Below, piece by piece: positions 27,374-35,282 of a DNA stretch of 36,791 nucleotides. The DNA lies in NCBI GenBank assembly GCA_020445335.1, contig JAGRGU010000122.1:1-36791 (forward strand), in the 5' to 3' direction. The first letter of the stretch is position 1. Every line of letters begins with the position of its first letter. The position numbers and the translations under genes were made by a program. The notes beneath the pieces were generated by a model that saw nothing but the letters and a program-made list of their open reading frames with translations, did no database searches and was not told where the DNA came from. Source of the DNA: Gammaproteobacteria bacterium. Lineage in GTDB: Bacteria; Pseudomonadota; Gammaproteobacteria; Chromatiales; Chromatiaceae.

Positions 27374-28555
27374 ATGGTCCCAGTCTGTCTGATGCTTTCG
27401 AGTCTGCTACAGAATATTCGGCGAAGAGTCTCGGGTTTTACGGATCAGGCCCCGGTCTCGGAAGAGGAGCGTTCACGCTTTTTTCACTATATCTTGTTTC
27501 TTATCCTCGGAATCCCCTGCATGCTGGGATTTGGTGCGCTGAATCTCATACAGGGGGAGCGGGTGGTTTCGCTGCTCGCTTCCGTTTGCGCGATTGCGTT
27601 GGTCACCGGTGTCTTCTATCTGCGTCACAGCGGTAACAGTGGTCTGGTCTACCGCGTCAACGCACTGCTTTATCTCTGCCTGATCGGCTATATGATCGTC
27701 ATAGGCGGTGAGCACGGTTCCAAGTCGCTTTGGGCCTACACGCTGCCGCCGATCACCTGTTTTCTTTTAGGCTATCGGGAGGGTGCACTCTGGGCCTCGC
27801 TGGTTCCCGCAATCGCTGTTCTGACCTATCTGCTGCCGGAACACTTCTTCAGCGGAGTGCATCAGTATCCGCCGGACTTTCAAGTGCGTTTTCTCGTCAC
27901 CTACAGTGTCTGCCTGGTGATCTCCGTGTGGCTGGAGTACTCACGATCCTTCCACTACCGCAAGAGCCAGGACAGAAGCCATAGACTGCAGCTTGAACAT
28001 CAAAATCTGAATCGGGAGATCCAGAAGCGCACACTGCTCGAACAGGAGCTCAGGGAGAGCGCCAGAACGGATCATCTGACGGGTCTGCTCAATCGAGGCG
28101 CTTTTTTCGATCTGGCGGAGCAGGAGCGCAAGAGGCATAAAAGATATGCCAATCCGCTCAGTATGGCGATCATCGACGTAGACCACTTCAAGCGGATAAA
28201 CGACATCTACGGCCATCCGACGGGCGACGCGGTGCTCTGCGCAATCGTGGAGTGCTGTCGTGGCTGTATCAGGGAGGCTGATATTTTCGGTCGTATCGGC
28301 GGTGAGGAGTTCGGCATCGTCATGTCCCAGACCGTATCGGCGGATGCGAAAGATATCGCGGACAGGCTAAGGCGAGGGGTAGAGGCGCTCAGTATCCGTC
28401 ACGGACAGTACGAGATATCGTGCAGCATCAGCATCGGTATTTACACCTCCGGAAACACCGGCGAGGATCTGGATACGATCTATAAACGGGCCGATTCAGC
28501 GCTCTATCGTGCCAAGGGGGGCGGCAGAAACCAGGTCTGCATTCAGACCGTATGA
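27374..28555 (+). CDS. Membrane GGDEF diguanylate cyclase
   Basis: Makes c-di-GMP from two GTP. Residues about 35-195 hold five to six membrane segments of the kind seen in N-terminal membrane sensor domains, followed by a coiled-coil linker (LEHQNLNREIQKRTLLEQELRES). The GGDEF domain starts at RTDHLTGLLNR; active site is GGEEF at 309-313, with the inhibitory-site motif READ (RxxD) at 300-303, five residues before. So it is likely active and product-inhibited. No periplasmic domain of size is visible. ATG 27374 and ATG 27392 (six residues later) are both possible; neither has a good ribosome-binding site. It ends 4 bases from the convergent TPR gene. Confidence 0.92.
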   Translation: MVPVCLMLSSLLQNIRRRVSGFTDQAPVSEEERSRFFHYILFLILGIPCMLGFGALNLIQGERVVSLLASVCAIALVTGVFYLRHSGNSGLVYRVNALLYLCLIGYMIVIGGEHGSKSLWAYTLPPITCFLLGYREGALWASLVPAIAVLTYLLPEHFFSGVHQYPPDFQVRFLVTYSVCLVISVWLEYSRSFHYRKSQDRSHRLQLEHQNLNREIQKRTLLEQELRESARTDHLTGLLNRGAFFDLAEQERKRHKRYANPLSMAIIDVDHFKRINDIYGHPTGDAVLCAIVECCRGCIREADIFGRIGGEEFGIVMSQTVSADAKDIADRLRRGVEALSIRHGQYEISCSISIGIYTSGNTGEDLDTIYKRADSALYRAKGGGRNQVCIQTV

Positions 28556-28559
28556 TCCG

Positions 28560-28877
28560 CTACGACGGCGGCTTCCGCAGCCGTTTGAGAAACACTTCCA
28601 TCTCCTTGACCGCCTGGACGTCGCCTTTCTCTGCTGCGATCGCGATTCCTTTGCGGTAGGCTTCGATCGCCGCTTCGGTACGCCCGAGTAATGTCAGCGT
28701 CTTGGCGTAACTCTTCCAGCTTGCCGAGTGCCCGGGCTCTTGCGCCAGGGCCATTTCCAAATGGATGAGTGCCTGCTCTGGCGACTTCTCCTGTAGGCAG
28801 AGGGTGCCCAGTGTGTAACGGAGCAGCGGGTTGTCTATTCCCCGTGCCAGCATCTGCTCGAGTGCCTTGCGGTCCAT
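28560..28877 (-). CDS. Small TPR (tetratricopeptide repeat) protein
   Basis: A 105-residue protein composed of about two to three TPR helices pairs: NPLLRYTLGTLCLQEKSPEQALIHLEMAL and ASWKSYAKTLTLLGRTEAAIEAYRKGI match the TPR pattern (W-LG-Y-A-F-A-P-like positions). No signal peptide is visible, so it is probably cytoplasmic. TPRs mediate protein contacts; the partner is unknown. A GGACAG lies upstream of ATG 28877. Confidence 0.85.
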   Translation of the reverse strand: MDRKALEQMLARGIDNPLLRYTLGTLCLQEKSPEQALIHLEMALAQEPGHSASWKSYAKTLTLLGRTEAAIEAYRKGIAIAAEKGDVQAVKEMEVFLKRLRKPPS

Positions 28878-29014
28878 TTTTTCTGTCCGGTGTCTGCTAT
28901 TTCAGAAAATTCCTACAAATAACCCTATATCTTTTTTTACCATCCCAAGCATAATAAGCCCCTGGAGCGACAGGGATATTGACAATAAGAGAGGGAGATC
29001 GTCACGGAGGAGCG

Positions 29015-29038
29015 ATGTGCTGCAAAGCATATTATTGA
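29015..29038 (+). CDS. Seven-codon open frame (MCCKAYY) with strong ribosome-binding site
   Basis: ATG TGC TGC AAA GCA TAT TAT TGA follows GGAGGA (29006-29011) at a 3-base spacer, or the earlier GGA at 29006 at a longer one, and the stop is immediately followed by an intrinsic terminator. Such a layout would make it a leader-like or free-standing micro-peptide gene with two Cys and two Tyr. The ORF codons also form a clean hairpin with a GCAA loop, so the frame could be an accident of RNA structure. A reading of TGA as Sec has no support. Confidence 0.28.
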   Translation: MCCKAYY

Positions 29039-29061
29039 CCCGGCAAGAAGCCGGGTTTTTT
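29039..29061 (+). terminator. Intrinsic terminator
   Basis: CCCGGC and GCCGGG form a 6-bp GC stem around AAGAA, followed by six Ts (29056-29061). The minus strand has no T-run after the stem, so orientation is plus. It ends the candidate small RNA / micro-ORF. Confidence 0.85.
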
Positions 29062-29103
29062 ATGCGTGCGACGCTGGCACCAGAAAGCGCATGCTCTCAC
29101 TCC

Positions 29104-30045
29104 CTAGAAATTCTCCTGCTCCACCTCGAGAATGGCCAGGCTGATGTGCCTCCCGATCTGGTCGTCAAAGTTCACCCATCGATTGAAAGGTTCCAGCAAC
29201 GGAACGATTTGCGGCTTCATCTCGAAGTCGCTCAGGTCCTCCTCGTAGAGGCGCTTGACCTCCTGGTAAAGGGTCATCAGGTAGTTCTGGAACGCTTTGG
29301 GCAGCTCGATGCCACCACTCCGGCCGTGTCCGGGAACATAGTGCCGGGTATTAAGCGCGATGGCCGCTTCGCAGGCGGCAATATTGCCTCTGAAGCTGGC
29401 GTCGTCCATGCGCGCGATACGCTCATTGAGGACGTTGTCACCGAGAAACAGTACTGACTCTTCTACGACCTCGATCATAACGTCGGTACCGCTGTGCGCC
29501 TTCTCGGGAGCGTGAAAGCGGAAGCTTACGCCGCCGGTGCGCAACTCCTTCACATTGGCGGTCGAATGTGTCGGGATAATGGCGACAGTTCCTGCGGTGA
29601 AACCCTCCGTCGACCGCAGCATCAGATCCAGCCACTGTTGGGCAACCCCGTTGTGCGCGCGCTCGATCATCAGCGGGTGAGCGTAGAAGAGTGCCCCGGG
29701 ATAGGCGTCGGCGATGGCGTGGTTGCCAAGCCAGTGGTCGCCGTGAACATGGGTGTTGAGTACGTGTGTGACGGGTTTATCGGTGATGGTCTTCAGTTGC
29801 CGCAGAACCATGCGTCCGGCTTGGAGGCTGGAGCCCGGGTCGATCACAACGACACCTTTGGTGGTGATCACGAATCCGGGGTTGTTCATGAACCCCTGGT
29901 TCCCGACCGAGGGAAACCCGAGCGGGCCATGGATGATATAGGTGTTCGGCGCCAGCTGTTCGACCGGGTAGTCGCGAACTGACTCCACTGCCTGCGAAGC
30001 GGGCAGCATGAGCACGAGAATCAGCGATGGCAACCAATAGCGCAT
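29104..30045 (-). CDS. Exported metallo-beta-lactamase-fold hydrolase
   Basis: Predicted periplasmic MBL-fold hydrolase of 313 residues. Residues 1-20 form a signal peptide (cut near ASQA-V). The metal-binding motif is THVHGDHWLGNH (H99, H101, D103, H104, H109), followed by GDNVLNER and YVPGHGRSGG, as in the SoxH and quinoprotein-relay-like branches of the superfamily. Substrate is unknown. ATG 30045 is preferred over GTG 30051 because GGAGG lies 5 bases upstream of the ATG but abuts the GTG. It diverges from the HDOD gene. Confidence 0.88.
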   Translation of the reverse strand: MRYWLPSLILVLMLPASQAVESVRDYPVEQLAPNTYIIHGPLGFPSVGNQGFMNNPGFVITTKGVVVIDPGSSLQAGRMVLRQLKTITDKPVTHVLNTHVHGDHWLGNHAIADAYPGALFYAHPLMIERAHNGVAQQWLDLMLRSTEGFTAGTVAIIPTHSTANVKELRTGGVSFRFHAPEKAHSGTDVMIEVVEESVLFLGDNVLNERIARMDDASFRGNIAACEAAIALNTRHYVPGHGRSGGIELPKAFQNYLMTLYQEVKRLYEEDLSDFEMKPQIVPLLEPFNRWVNFDDQIGRHISLAILEVEQENF

Positions 30046-30108
30046 AGACACCTCCGGCAGGAACGTGGCGAACAGGCGATTCGGGATCCCAGTGTAACGA
30101 AGAAATCG

Positions 30109-31083
30109 GTGTCTGACGAACCTTCCCGGTGGCCGTCGACTGAGCGCCTCCGGTTACTTGAATTGGTGGCAGAACGCGCTCAACATAATGTCATATCGAT
30201 CATCGAGAAGAGATTGATGAGGATGGACAGGGAGAGCATTCCCTACATAGTAAATCTGGCAGGAGAGCTCTATTCGCTGCCCGATATCTGTCTGCAGCTG
30301 CGCTATCTGTCGAATCAGCCGACTGCGTCCGCCGAAGAGATGGCACGTCTGATCGCGACAGATCCGGCGTTGACCGCGCGCTTGCTGAAGCTGGCGAACA
30401 GCGCCTACTACGGGTTTCCCGCAACCGTCTCCACGGTCAGTCGTGCAATCACGCTGATCGGCGTGCGCGAGATGAACGATCTTGCTTTTGCCACTTCCGC
30501 CGCCAGCCTGTTCAAGGGTGCGGGTGGCGAGTTGATCGATATCAGCCAGTTCTGGTCGCAGAGCGTCCACACCGCAATTTGGGCCAAGGGAGTGGCGCGA
30601 CAGCTGGCGGGGCAGGAGGGTGAGCAGCTCTTCGTGGCCGGATTGCTGCACAACATCGGCAAACTGGTGATGCTGGAGCAGAGTCCGTCGGTGGCTGCAG
30701 CTGCCTGTTATCGGGACGATGAGACCGCGCCAGAATGGCGGCGCGAACAGCAGGTGATGGGATTTACCTTCGCCGAAGTGGGCGGCGCCCTGCTGGCGGC
30801 CTGGGGGTTGCCCGAGGCGCTCTCCGAACCTGTGCGGCAAAAGCATTTGCCGTCGCAGGCCGGCGATCATGCACAGGCAGCTGCTATACTGCATGTCGCC
30901 GATAAGTTTTCGGCGGCAACCGTTGCCGCTCGGGATCAGAATCACAGGGTCGAAGTGGAGGCGCTTCTTCCCGCAATCGATCCAGGCATTCAACGGTTCC
31001 TGGGAATACGAAGTGAGCAACTGGAGATGCTAAGCGAGTGGGTGACGCAGAGTGCCCCGGAAGTATTGAGAATAATCGTATAG
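30109..31083 (+). CDS. HDOD domain protein
   Basis: A 324-residue protein with an HDOD domain (about residues 45-250), an HD-like fold lacking most catalytic metal residues. Evidence: LSNQPTASAEEMARLIATDPALTARLLKLANSAYYG, STVSRAITLIGVREMNDL and FVAGLLHNIGKLVM. HDOD proteins typically act as signalling adaptors rather than phosphodiesterases. The start is GTG 30109, with no good ribosome-binding site. It is 10 bases before the REC-HD-GYP gene, so the two form an operon, and the convergent histidine kinase gene suggests a common signalling set. Confidence 0.9.
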   Translation: MSDEPSRWPSTERLRLLELVAERAQHNVISIIEKRLMRMDRESIPYIVNLAGELYSLPDICLQLRYLSNQPTASAEEMARLIATDPALTARLLKLANSAYYGFPATVSTVSRAITLIGVREMNDLAFATSAASLFKGAGGELIDISQFWSQSVHTAIWAKGVARQLAGQEGEQLFVAGLLHNIGKLVMLEQSPSVAAAACYRDDETAPEWRREQQVMGFTFAEVGGALLAAWGLPEALSEPVRQKHLPSQAGDHAQAAAILHVADKFSAATVAARDQNHRVEVEALLPAIDPGIQRFLGIRSEQLEMLSEWVTQSAPEVLRIIV

Positions 31084-31093
31084 GTGAAAACCG

Positions 31094-32617
31094 ATGGGGC
31101 AGCCGCTAAAACTCAAAGACAAACCCACCAAGGCGCCCGAAGATCAGAACAATCCCTGGCGGGTATTGATTGTCGACGACGAAGAGGAGGTTCACAGGGT
31201 CACGCTGCTGGCGTTGAAGCACTTCGAATTCGATGGCAGGGGGCTCTGGTTTCTGCATGCCCACTCCGCCGCCGAGGCTCGCGAGATAATGCTCACCGAA
31301 GGGGACATCGCGGTGGTGCTGCTGGATGTCGTGATGGAGACGGATCACGCCGGGTTGGGGCTGATAGGCTTCATTCGTAGCGAGATCGAAAATCATTCGA
31401 CCCGCATCGTACTGCGCACCGGACAACCTGGACAGGCTCCGGAACACAAGGTCATCAAAGAGTACGACATCAATGACTACAAGGATAAAACCGAACTCAC
31501 TGCCACCAAGCTGTTCACGCTGCTGATCTCTTGTCTGCGGGCCTATCGCGATATCTGTACACTGAACCGCAGTAAGAAAGGGTTGGAGAAGCTCATTCTG
31601 GCATCGCGCGGTATCTCCTCCCGCCAGGAGCTGGGGAGCTTCGTCAACATAACGCTGCACCAGCTCGTCACGTTGTTGAATCTCGATGATGCGGAGATTT
31701 TCAGCTGTGAAACCGAAGCCTTCCGGGTCGATCGTGATGAGGTTCTGCAATACTCGTTCGACGAGGATATCGCCAAGACGCAGAAGATCCTGATGTCGGA
31801 GATGCTCGCTGAGAAGCGCGCAGTACTTCGCCAGGTGCTGCAGAATCGAACCAATGTCTACCAGGGGAACTTTCTCGGAATCTACTGCGCCAGCAAGCAT
31901 ATAGTGCTGATCTTTTACGCCAGGACCGACAGCCCGTTGTCGAGTCTCGATATTCACCTGCTGAATACCTTCACCGAGAATCTGGTGGTCGTACTTGAGA
32001 ATATCCGCCTCAATGAAGTCATCACCGAAAGCCAGCGGGAGATGATCTACCGCCTGGGTGAAGTGGTGGAGACCCGCTCGAACGAGACCGGAAATCACGT
32101 TAAGCGTGTCGCCCACTACTCCGAGATTCTCGCCAGGTTGGCAGGCTTGAACGAGGAAGAGGCGACGCTGATCAAGTTCGCCTCTCCGCTACACGACATT
32201 GGGAAAATAGGCGTTGCCGACGCTATTCTGAATAAACAGGGCAGGCTCACGGCGGACGAGCGCGATCTGATGGAGAACCATACCAGCATCGGGTATTCGA
32301 TTCTCAAGGGTTCAGGTCTGATTCTGATGGATGTCGGTGCCATTATCGCCCGAGATCATCACGAGAACTGGGATGGCAGCGGCTATCCCAAAGGGAAGCG
32401 CCGCGAAGAGATTCATATCCACGGCCGGATAACGGCGCTTGCCGACGTCTTCGATGCGCTCTGCAGCGAACGCTGCTACAAAGAGCCCTGGCCCGATGAG
32501 CGGGTCAAGGAGTACATATCCGAACAGAGCGGTTCCAAGTTCGATCCGCGGCTTGCTCAGCTCTTTCTGGATAATTTCGACCGGTTTGTCACGATAAGGG
32601 ATTGCTTCAGCGACTGA
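31094..32617 (+). CDS. Response regulator with DUF3369 and HD-GYP domains (c-di-GMP phosphodiesterase type)
   Basis: Receiver domain (about residues 22-145) with acidic pair D28-D29, phospho-acceptor D78 in VVLLDVVME and a Lys near YKDKTEL; then a DUF3369 domain (about 160-310); then HD-GYP (about 320-500). The HD-GYP signature is SPLHDIGKIGV (H367, D368) and HHENWDGSGYP (H422-H423, and GYP 430-432), so c-di-GMP hydrolysis is likely active. The 507-residue length is normal for the REC-DUF3369-HD-GYP type. AGGTG lies upstream of ATG 31094. It follows an HDOD gene and faces a histidine kinase gene across 104 bases. Confidence 0.94.
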   Translation: MGQPLKLKDKPTKAPEDQNNPWRVLIVDDEEEVHRVTLLALKHFEFDGRGLWFLHAHSAAEAREIMLTEGDIAVVLLDVVMETDHAGLGLIGFIRSEIENHSTRIVLRTGQPGQAPEHKVIKEYDINDYKDKTELTATKLFTLLISCLRAYRDICTLNRSKKGLEKLILASRGISSRQELGSFVNITLHQLVTLLNLDDAEIFSCETEAFRVDRDEVLQYSFDEDIAKTQKILMSEMLAEKRAVLRQVLQNRTNVYQGNFLGIYCASKHIVLIFYARTDSPLSSLDIHLLNTFTENLVVVLENIRLNEVITESQREMIYRLGEVVETRSNETGNHVKRVAHYSEILARLAGLNEEEATLIKFASPLHDIGKIGVADAILNKQGRLTADERDLMENHTSIGYSILKGSGLILMDVGAIIARDHHENWDGSGYPKGKRREEIHIHGRITALADVFDALCSERCYKEPWPDERVKEYISEQSGSKFDPRLAQLFLDNFDRFVTIRDCFSD

Positions 32618-32721
32618 AGCGCGGAGTGTTTCAAGCTTGTCACCGGGCTGCCCATTCTTGCGCTATCGAGGATTCAAACGCAGACAGACGCACAGCCGGC
32701 TTTATGGAGCGGGTGTTACCG

Positions 32722-34407
32722 TCACTCTTCCGTCGCTCCGGGATTCAGTGGCAGTCTGATTTCGAATCTGACTCCATGGCCGGGAGAGGAGCTGCTCTGC
32801 AGAGATCCCTGTAAAGTCTCGGTGACCAGATTGTAGAGAATATTCATGCCGAGGCCGGTACCGCCGGCTCCACGCTTGGTGGTGTAGAAGGGTTCGAATA
32901 TCTTCTTCAGCTGCTCCTTGTCCATTCCCTTGCCATCGTCCTGATAAATGAAGCGCGCGTGCTGTGCGTCGGTTTCGAGTGTGATCCGGATGTTACCGTT
33001 ATCCATCCCTTCGAAGCCGTGAATCAGGGAGTTCATCACCAAATTGGTGATGATCTGCGAGACGGCACCCGGGTAGGAGAACATTTTGATCTCCTGATCT
33101 CCCTCTATATGCACCTGATGCCCGGTCTTTCTGATCCTCGGGTTGAGGCTGAGCAGCACCTCCCTGACGTAAGAGCCAAGTTCGAACAGCCTCCGCTCGG
33201 AGGTTGTCTGGTCAACCGCAATCTGCTTGAAGCTCTTGATCAGCTCCGCAGCACGATTCAGGTTGGCGTAGATCATCGATGAAGCCTGGTCCGCGTCCGC
33301 CAGATACTCTTCCAGCTCCTGCGCCGAGAGTTGCTCCTCCGAATAGAGCCGTTGGATCGATCGGGTCGTGTCGCGCAGATGTGTCGCCGCCGTGATGCTG
33401 ATTCCAACCGGTGTGTTGATCTCGTGTGAAACTCCGGCAACCAGGCCACCGAGCGCGGCGAGTTTCTCCGACTGTTGCAGCTTCTCCTGGGTGCTGCGCA
33501 GTTCGGTTACATCCGTGCCGGATCCCCGGTAGCCCGAGAACTGCGCCTTGGCATCGAACATCGGTACCCCCGAACTCCGCACGACCATGGTGGTGCCATC
33601 CTTCAGCAACAGCGGATACTCGAAGTTGCGAATCCCCCGGTGCTGGATCATGGTCTGCTCGTTACTCTCGAGCTCGGAGGAAGCTTTCGCCGAACCGTAG
33701 ATGGCGACCAATTCCTTGCGGCTTTTTCCCAGTACCTCTTCCGGCGTGAAGCCGCTGAGCTGAAAGAAGCGTGATGAAATGTAGGTGAAGCGTAGATCGC
33801 CGTTCATCTCCCAGAACCAGTCGCTGGAGGAGAGGGCGATATCACGCACCCTCTGTTCGGCCAGTTTTCTCTCGGCCACTTCCCGTCGCAACTCTTCGGT
33901 ACGGGCATCCACCATCTCCTCGAGGTGCTCCTGGTGCTGTTTCAGCTCCTCGGTACGCCGTGCCACCTCCTCCTCGAGATGCTCTCGATAGAGCGTGTTG
34001 GCGCGCAGCAGATCGGCCCGTTCCAGCGCCGACTCGACGGCATGCCTCAGCACGTGCATATCCGGTATCGGTTTGACCAGATAGTCCCAGGCGCCAAGCC
34101 GCAGCGCTTCGACCACCTCTCGTACGCCAGAGGTACCTGAAACGACGATGACCGGAGTGTCGTGCGTCAGTTTGTTGACCTCACGCAAGACCTCGAGCCC
34201 GTTCATCTTCGGCATGCGGATATCTATCAACAGCAGGTCGGGCTGTTTCTGCTTGAACAGCTCGAGCCCGGCACGACCGTCATCCGCCTCGTATACGATG
34301 TAGTCGAGGTCTTCAAGGTAGTCCCGAAAGCTGTGGCGAATCGTCGATTCGTCTTCGATCGTCAGGATACTTTTGCGATTGGCATGGCTGCTGGTGGCAA
34401 TACTCAT
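32722..34407 (-). CDS. Histidine kinase with N-terminal receiver and PAS domains (hybrid-type)
   Basis: Domain order: receiver (about residues 14-130, phospho-acceptor D62 in LLLIDIRMP, K112), coiled coil (about 130-185), PAS (about 195-305), then a HisKA-like H-box GLVAGVSHEINTPVG with H328, and an HATPase with N-box TNLVMNSLIHGF, G1 DDGKGM and the FEPFYTTKRGAGGTGLGM region. It has no transmembrane segment, so it is probably a soluble kinase. A receiver placed N-terminally suggests it takes input from another phosphorelay. It converges on the REC-HD-GYP gene, and the pair may form a system; this is inference. A TATAAT with an 18-bp palindrome lies upstream. Confidence 0.93.
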   Translation of the reverse strand: MSIATSSHANRKSILTIEDESTIRHSFRDYLEDLDYIVYEADDGRAGLELFKQKQPDLLLIDIRMPKMNGLEVLREVNKLTHDTPVIVVSGTSGVREVVEALRLGAWDYLVKPIPDMHVLRHAVESALERADLLRANTLYREHLEEEVARRTEELKQHQEHLEEMVDARTEELRREVAERKLAEQRVRDIALSSSDWFWEMNGDLRFTYISSRFFQLSGFTPEEVLGKSRKELVAIYGSAKASSELESNEQTMIQHRGIRNFEYPLLLKDGTTMVVRSSGVPMFDAKAQFSGYRGSGTDVTELRSTQEKLQQSEKLAALGGLVAGVSHEINTPVGISITAATHLRDTTRSIQRLYSEEQLSAQELEEYLADADQASSMIYANLNRAAELIKSFKQIAVDQTTSERRLFELGSYVREVLLSLNPRIRKTGHQVHIEGDQEIKMFSYPGAVSQIITNLVMNSLIHGFEGMDNGNIRITLETDAQHARFIYQDDGKGMDKEQLKKIFEPFYTTKRGAGGTGLGMNILYNLVTETLQGSLQSSSSPGHGVRFEIRLPLNPGATEE

Positions 34408-34465
34408 GGTGTGCGTTGTTCGCGGCTGTTCGGTGGGTCGATCCGTTTGCCGGTGAAAATAAGTG

Positions 34466-34485
34466 TAATCGCTTAAGCCATTATA
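34466..34485 (-). promoter_or_regulatory. TATAAT -10 overlapped by a near-perfect 18-bp palindrome
   Basis: Minus-strand TATAAT (34480-34485) lies upstream of the kinase gene. TAATCGCTTAAGCCATTA (34466-34483) is palindromic except for one C/C pair and overlaps the -10, the layout of a repressor site. A -35 at 16-17 bases (TCTTGG) is weak. Confidence 0.4.
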
Positions 34486-34505
34486 TTCGATGTACGGCAG
34501 ACCAA

Positions 34506-34537
34506 GAAAAAGGGCCTAGCATCGCTGCTAAGCCCTT
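34506..34537 (-). terminator. Intrinsic terminator of the tRNA-Asn gene
   Basis: On the minus strand, just after the tRNA, AAGGGCTTAGC and GCTAGGCCCTT form an 11-bp stem with one T-G wobble around AGCGAT, followed by a T-rich stretch TTTTTC. Confidence 0.85.
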
Positions 34538-34545
34538 GATCTGTC

Positions 34546-34621
34546 TGGCTCCTCGGGACGGGCTCGAACCGCCGACCTAGTGATTAACAGTCACCCGCTC
34601 TACCGACTGAGCTACCGAGGA
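34546..34621 (-). tRNA. tRNA-Asn (anticodon GTT)
   Basis: 76 bases including an encoded CCA. The acceptor stem is TCCTCGG paired with CCGAGGA; the anticodon loop is CTGTTAA (GTT, Asn); the T-arm contains GGTTCGAGCCC; the D-arm contains AGCTCAGTCGGTAGAGC. It closely matches gammaproteobacterial tRNA-Asn. Confidence 0.98.
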
Positions 34622-34637
34622 ATAAGTTGAGGCGCGT

Positions 34638-34666
34638 ATACTAATCACCCGCCACGCCCCGGTCAA
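34638..34666 (-). promoter_or_regulatory. Promoter of the tRNA-Asn gene
   Basis: Minus-strand TTGACC (34661-34666) and TAGTAT (34638-34643) are spaced by 17 bases. A GC-rich discriminator (ACGCGCC) follows, as in stringently controlled tRNA promoters. Confidence 0.7.
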
Positions 34667-34689
34667 TAGCGGCCGCCCAAAAAAAGCGC

Positions 34690-35235
34690 TCAGCACTGCA
34701 GGGCGCTGCCATCCGCGCGGGTGCGGGACAGGCGGGGACGACCGGGATTGGAGATGATCACCGCCGCCGGCGCCGCGTATCCGTGGCGGTCGCAGACGGT
34801 GATCGTGGCGGTGGAACCAGGCGCCATCCCGGTCGCCCGGTAGATCAGCTTCTTGCGTCGGATGCTGCTCCACACCCTCACCCCCTTGTGTTCCGGGCGT
34901 TTGAACTTGAGCAGTAACTCGCCCTGGTCACGCACTCTGTTCTGATTGCTGTCGGCAAACAGCATGAATCCCCGGTGCCACTCGTTGACATCGTCGCAAC
35001 CGCTACCGTCGCGGCTCGGGCAGATAACAACCGAGGTGACGAGCCGTATCGCTTCGCTGCGGGCGTAGTGCAGGTGATGCACCAGATCGTTGGCGGTGGC
35101 GCTGACGCGGCTGCTGCCGCTCAGATGATGCGCAGAGGGGATGCCGATGGCGAGCGCGATGCTGATCATCGCGAAGGCGATCAGTAGTTCGATGAGCGTG
35201 AAGGCACTGTCGTGCCGGCGGGAAAAAGCAGTCAT
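34690..35235 (-). CDS. Type IV pilus pseudopilin (GspH/FimT family)
   Basis: Type IV pilus or type II secretion minor pseudopilin. The N-terminal prepilin segment is SAFTLIELLIAFAMISIALAIGIP: cleavage after A11, with F12 as mature residue 1 and E16 as the conserved Glu5. The FimT/GspH-like body has DLVHHLHYARSEAIRL, VVICPSRDGSGC (paired Cys), and ends with C (ADGSALQC). 181 residues fits the family. It stands alone here, between tRNA-Asn and aspartate aminotransferase, with no other pil genes. AAAGGAG lies 8 bases upstream of ATG 35235, preceded by a hairpin with AAGGAGC in the loop. Confidence 0.88.
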   Translation of the reverse strand: MTAFSRRHDSAFTLIELLIAFAMISIALAIGIPSAHHLSGSSRVSATANDLVHHLHYARSEAIRLVTSVVICPSRDGSGCDDVNEWHRGFMLFADSNQNRVRDQGELLLKFKRPEHKGVRVWSSIRRKKLIYRATGMAPGSTATITVCDRHGYAAPAAVIISNPGRPRLSRTRADGSALQC

Positions 35236-35259
35236 GGACGCACTCCTTTGCTAGGTTGA

Positions 35260-35282
35260 TCGGGCACGCTCCTTGTGCCCGA
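35260..35282 (-). promoter_or_regulatory. 5' UTR hairpin with GGA loop ahead of the FimT-like gene
   Basis: On the minus strand TCGGGCAC and GTGCCCGA form an 8-bp perfect stem with loop AAGGAGC. GGA in the loop and a second GGA in the Shine-Dalgarno site lie 26 bases apart, like CsrA/RsmA sites. No T-run follows, so a terminator is unlikely. Confidence 0.4.

Larger units (their letters stand above)
28960..29061 (+). ncRNA. Candidate structured small RNA with repeated GGA motifs
   Basis: On the plus strand four hairpins can form: CCCTG/CAGGG (28960-28975), ATCGT/GCGAT around CACGGAGGA (28998-29016), ATGTGCT/AGCATAT around a GCAA loop (29015-29032), and an intrinsic terminator at 29039-29061. 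Five GGA triplets occur between 28964 and 29011; CACGGAGG in the loop fits the CsrA/RsmA binding consensus. Genes on both sides are on the minus strand, so the terminator cannot serve them. AT-rich sequence (28900-28957, with CATAAT at 28950) may hold the promoter, but no -35 is clear. It could be a CsrB/RsmZ-like sRNA or the mRNA of the 7-codon ORF inside it. Confidence 0.45.

Noticed and set aside
28932..28938. T7 run as a terminator
   Set aside because: No stem precedes it on the plus strand; more likely part of the AT-rich promoter-like region.
29015..29100. Selenoprotein reading through TGA at 29036
   Set aside because: The TGA is followed by a clear intrinsic terminator and no SECIS-like element is seen.
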